A stretch of 64,000 nt of DNA, from contig JAJTTP010000018.1 in assembly GCA_023313575.1 (NCBI GenBank), positions 806,001 through 870,000 of the forward strand, read 5' to 3'. Source of the DNA: Eutypella sp. D-1 (Eukaryota > Ascomycota > Sordariomycetes > Xylariales > Diatrypaceae). The notes below the pieces were generated by a model. It saw nothing but the letters and a program-made list of their open reading frames with translations, made no database searches and was not told where the DNA came from. Shown here in pieces: positions 49,513 through 61,463 of the stretch. Position 1 is the stretch's first letter; each line of letters starts with the position of its first letter. The translations under genes were made by a program, and so were the position numbers.

Positions 49513-52170
49513 AATAAACCGGCGAACCAGAACGGCCAGGTAGGGTCGATAAGTATCTGTCTTAAATAAAGCAAAAATTATTTTTATAAATGTAAAGGAT
49601 TAAATAAAGGGCGGTGCTATAAGGAAATAACATAGTTTTAACAAAATAAGGTAATACGGAATATAAATTTATAATTCTAATTATGTTATCCATACGAATC
49701 TAATTATATAAACACAATTTAGATTTAGCCCTTTTTTATTAATTATCGATAAATATAACTAATTATTTAATTGCTTTAAATCCTGTAGCTCTTTTTATAT
49801 ATACCCTTTAATTGTATTACAAATAAGTATCGGGCTAAATATAATAATATAAATTATACCATAACTTATCTTAAAATTATTACTAACGGTAAACGTAACG
49901 CGTATTACCGGGCCGTATAATTTATAAAATATTTGACGTTTTTAAAAACTTCCGTATAGCTATTATAAAGGTAATTAAACGGGATGCGCCTTTTTTTAAA
50001 ATATTAGCTATAAATATGTTTATTTAAGCTATCGATACGTTACCGTTTTTTCCGTTACGTATTGCTTATTTTTTTATTAGTTTTATAATAAAAGGGGTAA
50101 AATAACGGAAAAAGATTTATATATTCCGGTTTACCTTACGAAATTATTTATATAAGGTTATTACTTTTTTTATTCGTTGTTTTATAACCGTTTGTTATAT
50201 AACCGCTTAGCTTATAATAACCCGTTATTTTATAACGATAAAAGCTTTTTTACCGTTAAAAAGATTTAATCAACGTTATAATAAAATTTATACGTAATAC
50301 GTTAAACTTAAACTTATTAAATCCGTCCGTAACTTTAAAAAATAAGCGTACCGTTTACGCCCGTTCCGGAAATTCGTATTTAATTATCCGTGGTGTTAAT
50401 ATAACCGATAGTTTAATATTATTTAATTATCGATGTATTTCTTTAATATAAATCGAGCCGTAAAAATCTTTAATAATATGTTAAAACCGGTCGGTTTTTA
50501 ACTTTTTATTAAAACTGTTTGTTTTTTTTTTATAATAATCGTAACGGGATGTTATTTTAGTTTTTTCGGCGGCTTGCCGGGAACGGTACTTTTACGATTT
50601 TTATTGTTTTAAAGTTTTTGTTTTTTTTTAACAGTATGTTATTAGCTTAAGATCTTGATTAACCTCGAACCTTTATTAATTTATAAAGGCTATTAACGCC
50701 TTACCGTGATATAAGAACCGCCCGGTAAAATAAACCAGGTTATGTTACGAAACGTTATTAAAACAGATAAACTGGTAATTTATATCGATAAAAGTGGATA
50801 TATAATACGTTATATACACGTTTAAATTACCTTAATAATAACTTATAATTTTATTCCGTTCCTCGGGCGTAAGACATTTTAAATAAATAAGCACCTTTTC
50901 GTATTCCGTATAATAGTTAACTTATTTATTATTAAGTTTTTTCCCCGACCCGTAATAAAGATCGTATTATTTAAAAGATTTAGTTAACCCGATCGATCGG
51001 CCGAGGTAAAATAAGTGGCGTTATTTTTTACCGTATTAAAAAAGCTTGGTAAAAAAAACCCGGACGATGTTATCTGATTGCTTTATATCGCGGAAAACGG
51101 GCTGTTTAAGTTATTCGTTTTTTTAATACAATCGGATACGGTTATAATTTATAAAGATAATAAGTTAATAAATATCGCTAACATTTTTAAATTTATTAAA
51201 AAATACGCCGTTAATAAAGGCTAAGGTTATAATAAAGATAAAAGGGTTATAAAAAAGTATGTTGTTTTTATAAAACGTAAACGTTTTCGGTTCGGACTTT
51301 TTTTTAAATCTTTTAATATACTTTAGGTTTATTTATAAAACGATATGCGGACGTTTATTATTTATAAATAACGGAAATAACTGGAATTTTAAGTGTTTAT
51401 ACCGTAATTGGTTAATAAATGCCCCCGGCCGTATAATAATAACGCCGGTTAAAATAAAGTTAATTATTAGCTATATATATAAACGTTTATAAGTAAAAAC
51501 TTTACTGTCCCGGATTTAGTAATAATTTAAAAACGCCGCCAGGTTTTTTACGAAAATCCCGGCCTTTTTTTTTCTCGTTATATCCAGCCCGTAAGTTAAA
51601 ATAAGGTATATATAAATCCATTACTTAAAATAAGAACGAGAATATCGGTAAACGAGCCGAAATAATTAATTTACGTTACGGATATTATATAAAACGTTTT
51701 TTTTTATCCATCCGGCCGTTTTTTATAAATAAAACAGATTAAAAACTTTTTAATACGTTATAATAATCGATTTTTTATAGATTTTTATATTCCGAATGCG
51801 CTAAATTAGATAAAGTTTAAATAAGGCGGGATTATATTTATTTAATATTTAAATTAAATCCATATTACGGGTTTTATAAAATTTGTTTTAAATTAGGTTT
51901 AATTTAGTTACCGGTTATATCGTGTTTTTGTCGTAAAAAGGTTATTAACTTATTTTATTTTTCTTTTTATTTACATATTATTTTTTTCGTGTTTTTATTA
52001 TAATTAGTTAAAATTAGGCCTTTATTTTCGAATTTAATTAATAAATTGTCGTAAAATCCGGTGGGTTTACGCGGGTTATTATTAAAAAAGTTATAGCTAA
52101 AGTTGAGGTCCGAATCGGATTCAGAGCCGGCATAGGGGTTAAATGCAAGATTTAGCGCATTTATTAACAT
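49513..52170 (-). pseudogene. RIP-degraded minus-strand coding sequence, family unknown
   Basis: A minus-strand ORF with ATG at 52,170 (to 51,967) starts MLINALNLAFNPYAGSESDS, an acidic Ser/Asp-rich N-terminus. Further minus-strand protein-like stretches follow at about 50,600-50,250 (VPGKPPKKLK, IYIKEIHR, LSVILTPRIIKYEFPERA) and 49,900-49,600 (YKLYGPVIRVTFTVSNN, LQDLKQLNN, GLNLNCVYIIRFVW), all with RIP-type stops. Together they suggest one large gene or transposon ORF running from 52,170 to about 49,550, ending near the poly-pyrimidine tract. I cannot name the family or prove that the pieces belong together. Confidence 0.35.
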
Positions 52171-53982
52171 CTGGCCAGGTGTTAAAGAAATACTAAGTGC
52201 GGTTTTTTTACGTTGTAGGTTATAGCGTTACCGCGCCTGTTAGGGTATAATTTGTGAAGATCCGGGCATGGCCGTATAATGAGAAATTAGTGATAAGGTT
52301 TATAAATGATTAAAACACGATGAAATGGAATTATATAAGAGATTAAGTTAAATGTTATAATGGGAAATATTATTATAAAGCCTGAAAAGGTGAAAGGAGC
52401 TTAGGGCCCGGAACTGGAATTGAATAAGTAAAGGGATGGATTGCGGAAGTTTAAAAAACGGGTGTTAAAATAAAGACTGGCTAATTATAAAATTAAGGAA
52501 ATAAAACCTAAGGCCAGGATATAAAATGATATAATATATATAACTAAATAAATGGTAAGGAATGATATGTTATAATATATATTTTTAATAGTATATACTT
52601 TAAATTGTAACGTAAATTAATTTTAGTAATATTACCGGAAATACTTTTACGATAATTTATATTAAAAAGATTAATGTATTTAATAAAATATACGTCGATT
52701 TTAAAATTTTTATCGAAATAACGGTAAGTATTTAATAAGATCGTTATTAAAGGTATATCGATAACATATAATTAAACGAAATAAACGTTTATACGATCCG
52801 ATATGCAGTTATTATTATCGTATATGCCTTTTTTTTCGCGTCAGTTTTTTTTATAAGTTAAAATAAATTTATCGGCAAGTGGCCACTGTATATTTTAAAC
52901 GGCAGCACCGGGTTATTAATGGACGTTATTATGTTATAAACGCCCGATTAAGGGAAGATGTTAAAGCGATTAATATTCTTGCTTAAATATATGCCTTATA
53001 AGGTTCTTTTTTTTCGGGTCCGCGGTAGCGATGCCGAAGTGCTGGTTGATCCTGCGTTTAATATTAGCAGGCGTATCCCGGTCCGGTTCCGGTAAATGTT
53101 ATTTTTATAACTTATAAAACGTTTATATTTAAGCTTTATAATAAACCCGTATTTTTTAAACAGGCTTTATTATAAGCAGGAGTTATAAAAAAGTTTAAAC
53201 GTTTTTTTTAAGCATTAATACCGAATTATTTATTTAAAAAATATATAACGATTTTATTAAAAATATTTATAACTTTTATTATTATATTTTAATTATAATA
53301 ATTATTTCGGACGGGATATAATTAGGCCGGCTTTTAAATAATGAATTTATTTATACAAACCTTTATTATTAAAAGTGGTTATATATAAGTTTAATATAAC
53401 CGTTAAAACGTATCGGGCGGATTAGTTTAATAGCTTTTTTAATACTTAATATAAGCTGGTTTTAATAAATTGTTAAGGCTTAACGTTGCCGGTAATATAT
53501 AACTTTTATTAATAATATATTTATTTATTTAAACGCATTTATTTAATATTTCTTTTTAATATTTATTTGCTTTAATAATAATTCCTTAAGTAAATCAGTT
53601 ATTTAATAAATAAGGCTATTATTATAAAATATTTAATATACATATAAACTAATTTTTTATATACCGAATATAAGATAATAAAAGTTAATAATTATAAATT
53701 GCGTGGCACCTTAAGAACTTATTTTTAATAAAGATAAAAGAATATATAAAAGAATTATTAAAAGGTTATATAAAAAAGTTTAAACATAAGAGCAAGCGTT
53801 ATTAAGTATATCTCGGTACGTTTTATATAATATTATTAATATATTTAAAGGAAAAAAGAAAAAAATAAGGTTATATTAAAAATAATAAAATAACATAAAG
53901 TAATAAATTAGTTAAACTTTAATATTAACAATTAAATAAAATTTATAACATAAAATTAAGGATTTAATATTCATAAAGGATT
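52171..53982. other. AT-rich DNA with lightly mutated patches
   Basis: Less RIPed patches occur at about 52,170-52,480 and 52,860-53,100; the first retains many TG and GG words on the plus strand. No gene or repeat was identified. It separates the minus-strand coding trace from the 3' end of the NACHT-WD40 gene. Confidence 0.45.
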
Positions 53983-56900
53983 TTATAAAAATAACCGTAT
54001 AATAAACACCTTTCCCGAAAAACACCTAATCGTTACATTACCGCTAGATATAAATACGTAATAAGGCCGAAAATTTATTAATAATTAAAATAAATCATTT
54101 TTATTTAATATAATCTAACTTTAATTTTTATTAATACCATAATCGATACGGTAAACTTATATATAATTATATATAAATTAATATAATAAAACGGAATGCT
54201 TATTTCTTATAAAAGATATCGGTTAAAATAAGCCTTTAAAAGAAATAGCCCTAATATTAGTAAAAACAAATTTAATACTGTTAAAAAATAAGCTTTAAAA
54301 TACCGTGCCAAAATCGAGCGTTTATAATAACGCGCCCGTATCGGCCAACTAAACCTGTACCATCTCGTTGCTTAACCCTAACGCTACCAGCCTCGAATCG
54401 GGTAAAAATATTACCGAGTTAACCTAATTTATATAACTTTTAAACGTTTATTATAACACGTTTATATCGGCCGATTAAACCTATACCGTTTTATTATTTA
54501 ACCTTAATATTATTAATTTTAAATCGGGTAAAAACGTTACCGATTTAACTTAATTTATATAACTTTTAAACGTTTATTATAACGCGCCCGTATCGGCCGA
54601 TTAAATTTATACCGTTTTATCGTTTAACCCCGATATTATTAGTTTTAAATCGGGTAAAAACGTTACCGATTAAACCTAATCTGTATAATTTTTAAACGTT
54701 TATTTTAATACGCCCGTATCGGTTAATTAAACCCGTACCGTTTTATTATTTAACCCCGATATTATTAATTTCGAATCAGGTAAAAACGTTACCGATTTAA
54801 CCCGGTTCGTATAATTTTTAAACGTTTATTATAATACTCCCGTATCGGCCGATTAAACCCGTACCGTTTTATCGTTTAATTATAACGTTATTAACTTTAA
54901 ATCGGGCGAAAACGTTATTAAATTAACCCGGTTCGTATAATTTTTAAACGTTTATTATAATATGCCCGTATCGGCCGATTAAACCTATACCGTTTTTTTA
55001 TTTAACCCCGATATTATTAATTTTAAATCGGGTAAAAGCGTTATTAAATCGATTTAATCCGTATAATTTTTAAACGTTTATTATAATATATTTATATCGG
55101 CCGATTAAACCCGTACCGTTTTATCGTTTAACTTTAATATTATTAGCTTTAAATCGGGTAAAAACGTTATTAAATCGATCGGGTTTAAATAACTTTTAAA
55201 CATTTATTATAATACGTTTATATCGGCCGATTAAACCCGGATTATATTATTATTTAACCCCGACGTTATTAATTTTAAATCGGGTAAAAACATTACCGAA
55301 TTAACCAGGTTTATATAACTTTTAAACATTTATTATAACGTACCTGTTTCGGCTAATTAAACCCGGACCATATTATCGCTTAACCCCGACGCTATTAAAT
55401 TTAAGTCGGGTAAAAACGTTACCGACTTAACCGGGCCTTTATAGCTTTTAAGCGTTTATAAACAGTTATCTTAATTCGTTATTATTTTCGGCTTAAACAA
55501 TATTTAAAAAAAATATTATTTTAAAACGTTTTTTATATAATATTTTTTTTTAGCGTAAACGTTAATATTAAGTAATATATTTAAAATAGCGCATTTTATA
55601 TTATTAACATATTTGTAAAAATAAAGCGTATAACGTTATTAAAAAATATTTTTAATTGTTTATCGTTTCCGGGCTAAATTAAGTTAAAATATAAATAGTA
55701 TATAATTATAATAAATAACGTATTTATAAAACTAATTATAATATTCGGATATTTTATAAGCTTTCCGATGCTTTTCCGATCAGGTTTAACGCTTTTAACT
55801 AATGGAGGAAATTCTATTAAAAAAACCTATAAACTGGGCCGCTATCGGATTTAAGATCCCCTGCTTTTTAAATATAAAAAGTCCAATATTAACATATATA
55901 TTAAACCTTTGGTTATAAGCTATTTTTTATCTTTTTAAATTAAATAAACGCCTTATAAATTCCTAACCATTATATCTTATAAATATTTTTCCGAAAAACT
56001 TAATTTATAACTTATAAATATTATTCTGCTAACTTTTTATAAATTTTTTTCTTATTTATTTAAAACTGCTTAACCTTAAGGTTTTAATATTTTTCCGGGT
56101 TTAATAAAAAATCCCGGAAAAAAAAGTAAAACAGTTTCATAAATAATTCTAATAACGAAGGAACGTTTAATACCGAATAAAGCTAATTTAACCTTATATT
56201 AATAATGTCTTATTTCGTATTAAATAATTATATAAAGGCCGAGGTGGAAAAAAGGCTTTTAAAAACCACGATTAAACTTATAATATCTCGAAATTCTTAC
56301 ATAACTTTACGTTTTTCCCGATCCGATAATTTTATAAACATTTATTTTAAAACAAATAAATAAGTTACGTTTAATTTAAACTTTTAACTTTTTATTTACT
56401 GTTTTAAAACTTTTTAAAACTTTTTAAAAGGATTACCTTTTTTATAATCGGCCAGGAATTAACCGGTTATTATAAAAAAAATAAAAAAAAGGATGGTTAT
56501 GGTAATAAAAGCGTTAATATTTAACCGTTAAAGTTAATTAAACGGAAATTTTTTATTTTTAAATATAAATTAATTATATTTAAATTTAATTTTAATAAGT
56601 TTATAATTAAAATATGCCGTTAAATCGTTTTTAATTACCGACTTAACTATTTTATATAAGATTAAGTTTTAATATATGCCGTTTATAGCGTTAAACCTAA
56701 GGCGGATTAATAATTCGGGCCGGTTAATAATAAAAAACCATAACCGTAAAAATTATAACGTTTAAGTTTAAAAAGAAAATAAATAATAATTCGAACGTTT
56801 TCTTTTTACTCGTATTTATTTAAAGCGTTAATAATAATAATAATAATGCCAGCTTTTTTTATAATTTAAAGTTATAATAAAAGCTTAAATATAAGCTTTA

Positions 56901-57818
56901 TAAATTAATCCCGTATCGTTTTTATAAAAATGGTAAGATCGGCATTTATGGCATTTTTAATATACGGTATAAAACCGGTTATTATTATAATTAACTAAGT
57001 AATTAACGTGGTAAAATATTTAGATATTTCTTTTTAATTACCTTTACCCTTTTTAAAACAAAAGCTAATACCGAGTTAACCGCGGTTATAAAAAGATCGG
57101 GTAACGGTATATAAAATTATTAATTTACCGGTATCAGCTATGCCGTTTAGCCAAAAGATGCCTTTGTTTTAGATATTATTTACTTATTTATATATATCGC
57201 GAAGCAATTAAATGCGTATATTTAAAAGGTAGGTTATATTATGTTCTTCGTTATAGGAGTCGAAAGCTGTTTTTTTAACGACCGGAAGTTTGGTAAAAAC
57301 CATTTTCTAGTTCATATTAAGTACATTGCGGTTGATAGCGAGTAAAGTAATGCTATGCGATATTTCCGTTAGTAGCCATTTAGTAGAAGTTAGATTATGA
57401 ACATTTACGTCTGATCCACTTATAAACTTAAAGAAATTATTTGCGTAAAGCGTGTTAAAGTTTCGATAACTTTTTTAATATTTTTATTTTCGAAAGGCCA
57501 TTTTAAAATGCGGAAACCGAAATATTTTATTTACGCATACTTTTTACTTAGTATAAGTTTTTTTTATAATTATTTAAGTTATTATTAACTATTGTTTAAA
57601 GTGGTTCGTAATTATTAAAAAGCTTTAAGCCTTTCCTTATTAAAGTTATTAAAAAGCTTTTAAACATTTTTTAAAGCGGCTTTAAAATGGTTTATTTTTG
57701 TATAAATCCGTACGATATCGTTTTTAGCATTTTTAACGTCCTTAATATATTTCAGGCATTATAAAATGCTTTTAATTATTATTATTACGTTTGTTATTAT
57801 GCTAAATATTTCCGCCAT
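53983..57818 (-). pseudogene. NACHT-WD40 NLR (HET-E/NWD type) gene, full length, RIP-killed
   Basis: From ATG at 57,818 the first exon reads MAEIFSIITNVIIIKSIL, then KYIKDVKNAKNDIVRIYTKI, the helical N-terminal domain of fungal STAND proteins. A 56-bp intron (57,353-57,408; GTAAATG donor, CTACTAAC branch box, GCATAG acceptor) restores the frame. Exon 2 has AFDSYNEEHN, the usual pre-NACHT linker, and Walker A at codons about 207-214 (57,121-57,144), visible as GIFWLNGIADTGKL with G and S of GTGKS altered. Nine WD40 units of 42 residues follow (codons about 767-1,144; best unit shows PDSRLVALGLSNEMVQV), then a C-terminal region with RPYYVFISSGNVTIRCFSGK and TAA at 53,983-53,985. Start, intron removal, array and stop give exactly 1,260 codons in one register, so no indel shifted the frame; it carries many RIP-type stops. 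In family members, WD40 repeats sense ligands and NACHT oligomerises to trigger incompatibility or defence. Confidence 0.88.
54318..55464 (-). repeat. Tandem array, nine 126-bp units (WD40 repeats)
   Basis: The word TCGGCC or a one-base variant recurs at 54,341, 54,467, 54,593, 54,719, 54,845, 54,971, 55,097, 55,223 and 55,349, an exact 126-base period. A unit equals 42 codons on the minus strand, the standard length of high-identity WD40 repeats in fungal NWD-type NLRs. Units differ mainly by C/T and G/A transitions. The perfect period shows no slippage since mutation began. Confidence 0.95.
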
Positions 57819-58480
57819 CGTATTAGGCTCGATATGTTATTTAAGCTTTTAATCGTAAGGTTAAGTGAAAAGCAAACACGTTACAGGATACGGGATTAAC
57901 AATATAAAGCTCCGCTTAAACTTATGCTCGGGGGAAATCTTAACGGGTTACTTTTTCGCTTATAAGTTGCATCCGGTATTTCGAAATTTTTATATCGATT
58001 TAACGTTTAGTGCATGCAATAAAATTACCCTTTATCGGCTTATAAGCAAGGTTACGATTATTATAAAACTTATAGGTTTATTTAATCGGGTTATTTAAGC
58101 TAAAAATAGCTTCATATTTATAAACTTTTAAATATCTCGGTCGGTATATTCCATATCGTAAGCTATAATAATAAATATGGCTTTAAAAAACGTACCATTT
58201 AATATAAACCGCGTAAGACTATCGTTATTATAACGCGTCTTTTTAAATTACGAATATCCCAGTCCCGTTAACCATAACGCTATTACGGCGGGTACATTAT
58301 TATTAGCAGACCCGCCTTAATCAAATCATATCCTTTAGCCGTTATAGCAAAATTAGATATATAAAAACGGGATAATAAGTAATTAATTTATTCTTATATA
58401 GTTATCAGCCATACTTTAAAGTGCGGCTATGCCCGGGTGGTTAAGGTGTCAAATAGCCGACGCGGCACGGACGTTAAACT
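57819..58480. other. Upstream region of the NACHT-WD40 gene
   Basis: It probably contained the NLR promoter. An ORF-like stretch at 57,865-58,098 (plus) lacks an ATG start (it opens on GTG) and similarity to anything known. At about 58,424-58,470 a GCCCGGGTGGTTAAGG word resembles the A-box of Ser/Leu tRNAs, but no B-box or cloverleaf follows. Confidence 0.4.
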
Positions 58481-58576
58481 AAGTAGGCGGTGCCAAATTA
58501 AATAAGCGGTATCTAAACCAGGCAGGCGGTGCCAAATCAGGCAAGCGGTAACGAATTAAGAAAACGGTACCGTATT
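58481..58576. repeat. Minisatellite, five units of about 19 bp
   Basis: Imperfect units built around AGGCAGGCGGTGCCAAAT: the first (58,481) and third keep GGCGGTGCCAAAT, the others are diverged (AAGCGGTATCTAAA, AAGCGGTAACGAAT, AAACGGTACCGTAT). The array lies in a less mutated patch upstream of the NACHT-WD40 gene. Function unknown. Confidence 0.7.
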
Positions 58577-61022
58577 ACTAAACTAATAACCTAATCAGAA
58601 TAAAAATGAAGATTACCGTTATATTACTGTTAAAAACTAAGGGTGCTAGCTAAATTCAGCACCTAGTCCTTATAAGCGGATCGATTAATTAAACCCCGGC
58701 TTATATAAATATTAAAACGCCTACGCGAACGCGTATTAAAGTTTATAAAATAAATAAAAACATGGATTATTAAGTAATATACGCATTATCTAACGGTTAT
58801 ATAAATTATATTAATAAGTTAATTTAAAGTGGTAATATAATCATTATTAATTTAAACATATAAAGCGTTTTTTTTAATAATAAATACTATAAATATTTTA
58901 TTACGTTAATAATAATTATTTTTATAAACAGGGGTATATTTACTAAATATATACCCGATAAAGCCTATTATAAACCTTTTATACGGTGCTGTATATAAAA
59001 GCTTCGGCCTTTTCGATTATTATTTTATTACGTTATTAATACCTTTATTAAAAAAATATTTTTTTATTTATAACTAACTTATTAAACCAGCTAATGCCGA
59101 TATTTATAATAATTAATAAAATACATAACTTTTTTAATAATACTTAAATAAGTGTTATATAAATAACGGAATGGTATTAATTAATATTTATGTTTTTTAC
59201 TAATATGTTTAACAATACTGGCTTCGTTATATTTATACGTATAAAATAAATAAAATAATTAAATTTTAATAGGTGTAACGGCCTTATTAACGATTTTAAA
59301 CGGCTCGGTTAAATTAATAAAATTAAAACCAGCCGTAATAAATTTAATAAATTTTTTAAAAGTTAGCTTAATAAGTTTTACCAACTTATTTATAACCTTT
59401 TTTTAATAAAGATATACCTTTTTTCGTCGCTAATAAATAAAAGATAACTTTTTTATAAAATTTATACGGAGTTTATACAGCTTATTTTTACCGTAAATAT
59501 TAACGGCTTTAAAAAATAACTTCGTAATCTAAGGCCGTTTAAAAAATTAATATTAAATAGCCCGAAATATAAAATAATCCGAAAGCCGTATTCCGTTAAG
59601 TTACCGCTTAATTTTTTTAACATTAGCTAAAATATAAAACTTTTAAATAACCCGGTTTAGCTATTAATTATATAATTTCTTCTTTTAGTTATCGGCTTAT
59701 CGGTTATACCTTTTATATTTATAAATAAAGGTTTTACCGTTATTCGTTTTTTTCGTTATCTTAAATGTCCATCCTTAATCCTGGATTTTAATTAAAACCT
59801 TTTCCCGTTTCCGTCGTAATTCGGTTAATTTTAAATCTTTTTAAATTTCTACTTTTTATTATTCCGTCAGCTATTTCGGGGCATTACCGTAATAAAGTAA
59901 CCGGCTTATTAAATGGATTAGGTCACGTTAAGGTTTATTTTTAAATATAATTTTTTAAAAATTAACCTTAATAAAATCAGTTATATAAAACTGTATATAA
60001 ATAAATAAATCTTTTAATAAATAACTTATATTATAATTACGTTCCTTAAAAGAAAGTGTTTTTATTAAACTTTATTAATTAATAATAATATTAACGCAAT
60101 TTAAAATATACCTATTATTAAGCTTTTTCCCGGATACTCGGCGCAGATTATATTATTTAAGCTATTTTTCGAATCTTAATACCCGGTTATAACGGATTAA
60201 GTAATCCCGTACTTATTTATATTAAAACGTTTTATTAAAAATAACAATAACGTTACCCTTAATACTTTACGTATTTTAAAAAATATACCGATCTTATTAT
60301 TCGGCCTTTTAAAAAAGAATAATACGATTATTTTTTTACGGTACGATCAGCTAATAAATATTTTCGAGATTACGAAATTTGGCCTTAAACGCGTTATCGG
60401 TAAAGGTTAAACTTTTTATATATAAAACGGGATCGTATAAAAAAGTATCCTTTTTATAAAACCCGTATTTCCTTAACCTTAAAACTTTAGCTAACTTTTT
60501 TATTTTAATTAAAGTTATTACTATTCCGATACGTGCTTTACCCCCGGTAGTTATAAATAAAAAGATATAAAATTTTACATCTTTATAACGAAAGTTTTTA
60601 ATAAAGGCGCCGGGACGGTTTAAGGTTATACCGGTTAAAATAAAAGTAACGGCTAACTAAATACGTAATTATTAAAAACTTAATAATAATATAATAAAAG
60701 ATCCAGGTCAGCGACATAAAGGTTAAACTTATTTTTTTTCGAATTATTAAGTTTAAATATTGGTATAAAGATAACCGAAATCTATTAAACGATTATAAAT
60801 TAACTGTTTTTTAATTTAAAAAGGTTTAAAGTTTTTTTATATTATTTATGTTATATAATACCGAACTATTTATTTACGCCCTTGTTTTATTATTATATAA
60901 CATGTTAAATTTTTTTAATATATTATAATAAATAATTCTTTTTTTACTTTAAAGTTTTTACACCTTTAATATAAATAAGCCTTAAAAATAACGGCCTAGT
61001 ATTTTTTTATAAACTTATCCGC
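58577..61022. other. AT-rich RIP-degraded DNA, unassigned
   Basis: No ORF longer than about 60 codons and no recognised domain. It is interrupted on the right by the solo LTR. Confidence 0.5.
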
Positions 61023-61027
61023 ATCTT

Positions 61028-61458
61028 TATAACGGCTGGTCTATTCTTAACTATTAGTCCAGTTAAGGGGTTTATGTTAGCAAAAGTGTTAAGGTTTTAA
61101 GTAATAAGTAATTACGTTTAATAATAATAATAAAAAAGGTACTTTAAATAATTAAATTATATTATAAACTAATAAATTTAAAAACTATTTAAGAAAAAAG
61201 TAATAAACGTAATTATATATTATTTATATTTTTTCTTTTTAACATTAAAATATATGGTTATTATTAAATTATTAAGATCGTATCCGAATATAACGATTTA
61301 ACATTATTAGGATTATTACCGATTTAACCGATCTTTTTTAATCGTATAACGTATATGGCTTACTTTAATGTGGTTATCTTTTTCTTTAAAACTTAAGTTA
61401 AGGATCTTTTCTTATTATGTTAGCCTTATTAGGCCTAATGGCCCGACCGGTTATAATA
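61028..61458 (-). mobile_element. Solo LTR of the Gypsy family
   Basis: 431 bp aligning with both LTRs of the 3,593-10,470 element and sharing TATAACGGCTGG at the start, GGGGTTTATGTTAGCAAAAG near base 50 and GGTTATAATA at the end. It is flanked on both sides by ATCTT (61,023-61,027 and 61,459-61,463), a perfect 5-bp target duplication, and no internal Gypsy sequence lies next to it. It is therefore a solo LTR left by recombination between the two LTRs of an inserted element. Its middle part diverges more from the other two copies, suggesting an older insertion or a subfamily. Confidence 0.9.
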
Positions 61459-61463
61459 ATCTT

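Noticed and set aside
54318..55464. Regularly spaced repeats suggestive of a CRISPR array or satellite
   Set aside because: Units are head-to-tail without spacers, exactly 126 bp, and translate as WD40 repeats in frame with NACHT.
57865..58098. 77-codon plus-strand ORF upstream of the NACHT-WD40 gene
   Set aside because: No ATG start (GTG), no recognisable domain, and it lies in the likely NLR promoter region.
58424..58470. Candidate tRNA gene
   Set aside because: Only an A-box-like word; no B-box, anticodon stem or acceptor pairing could be found.
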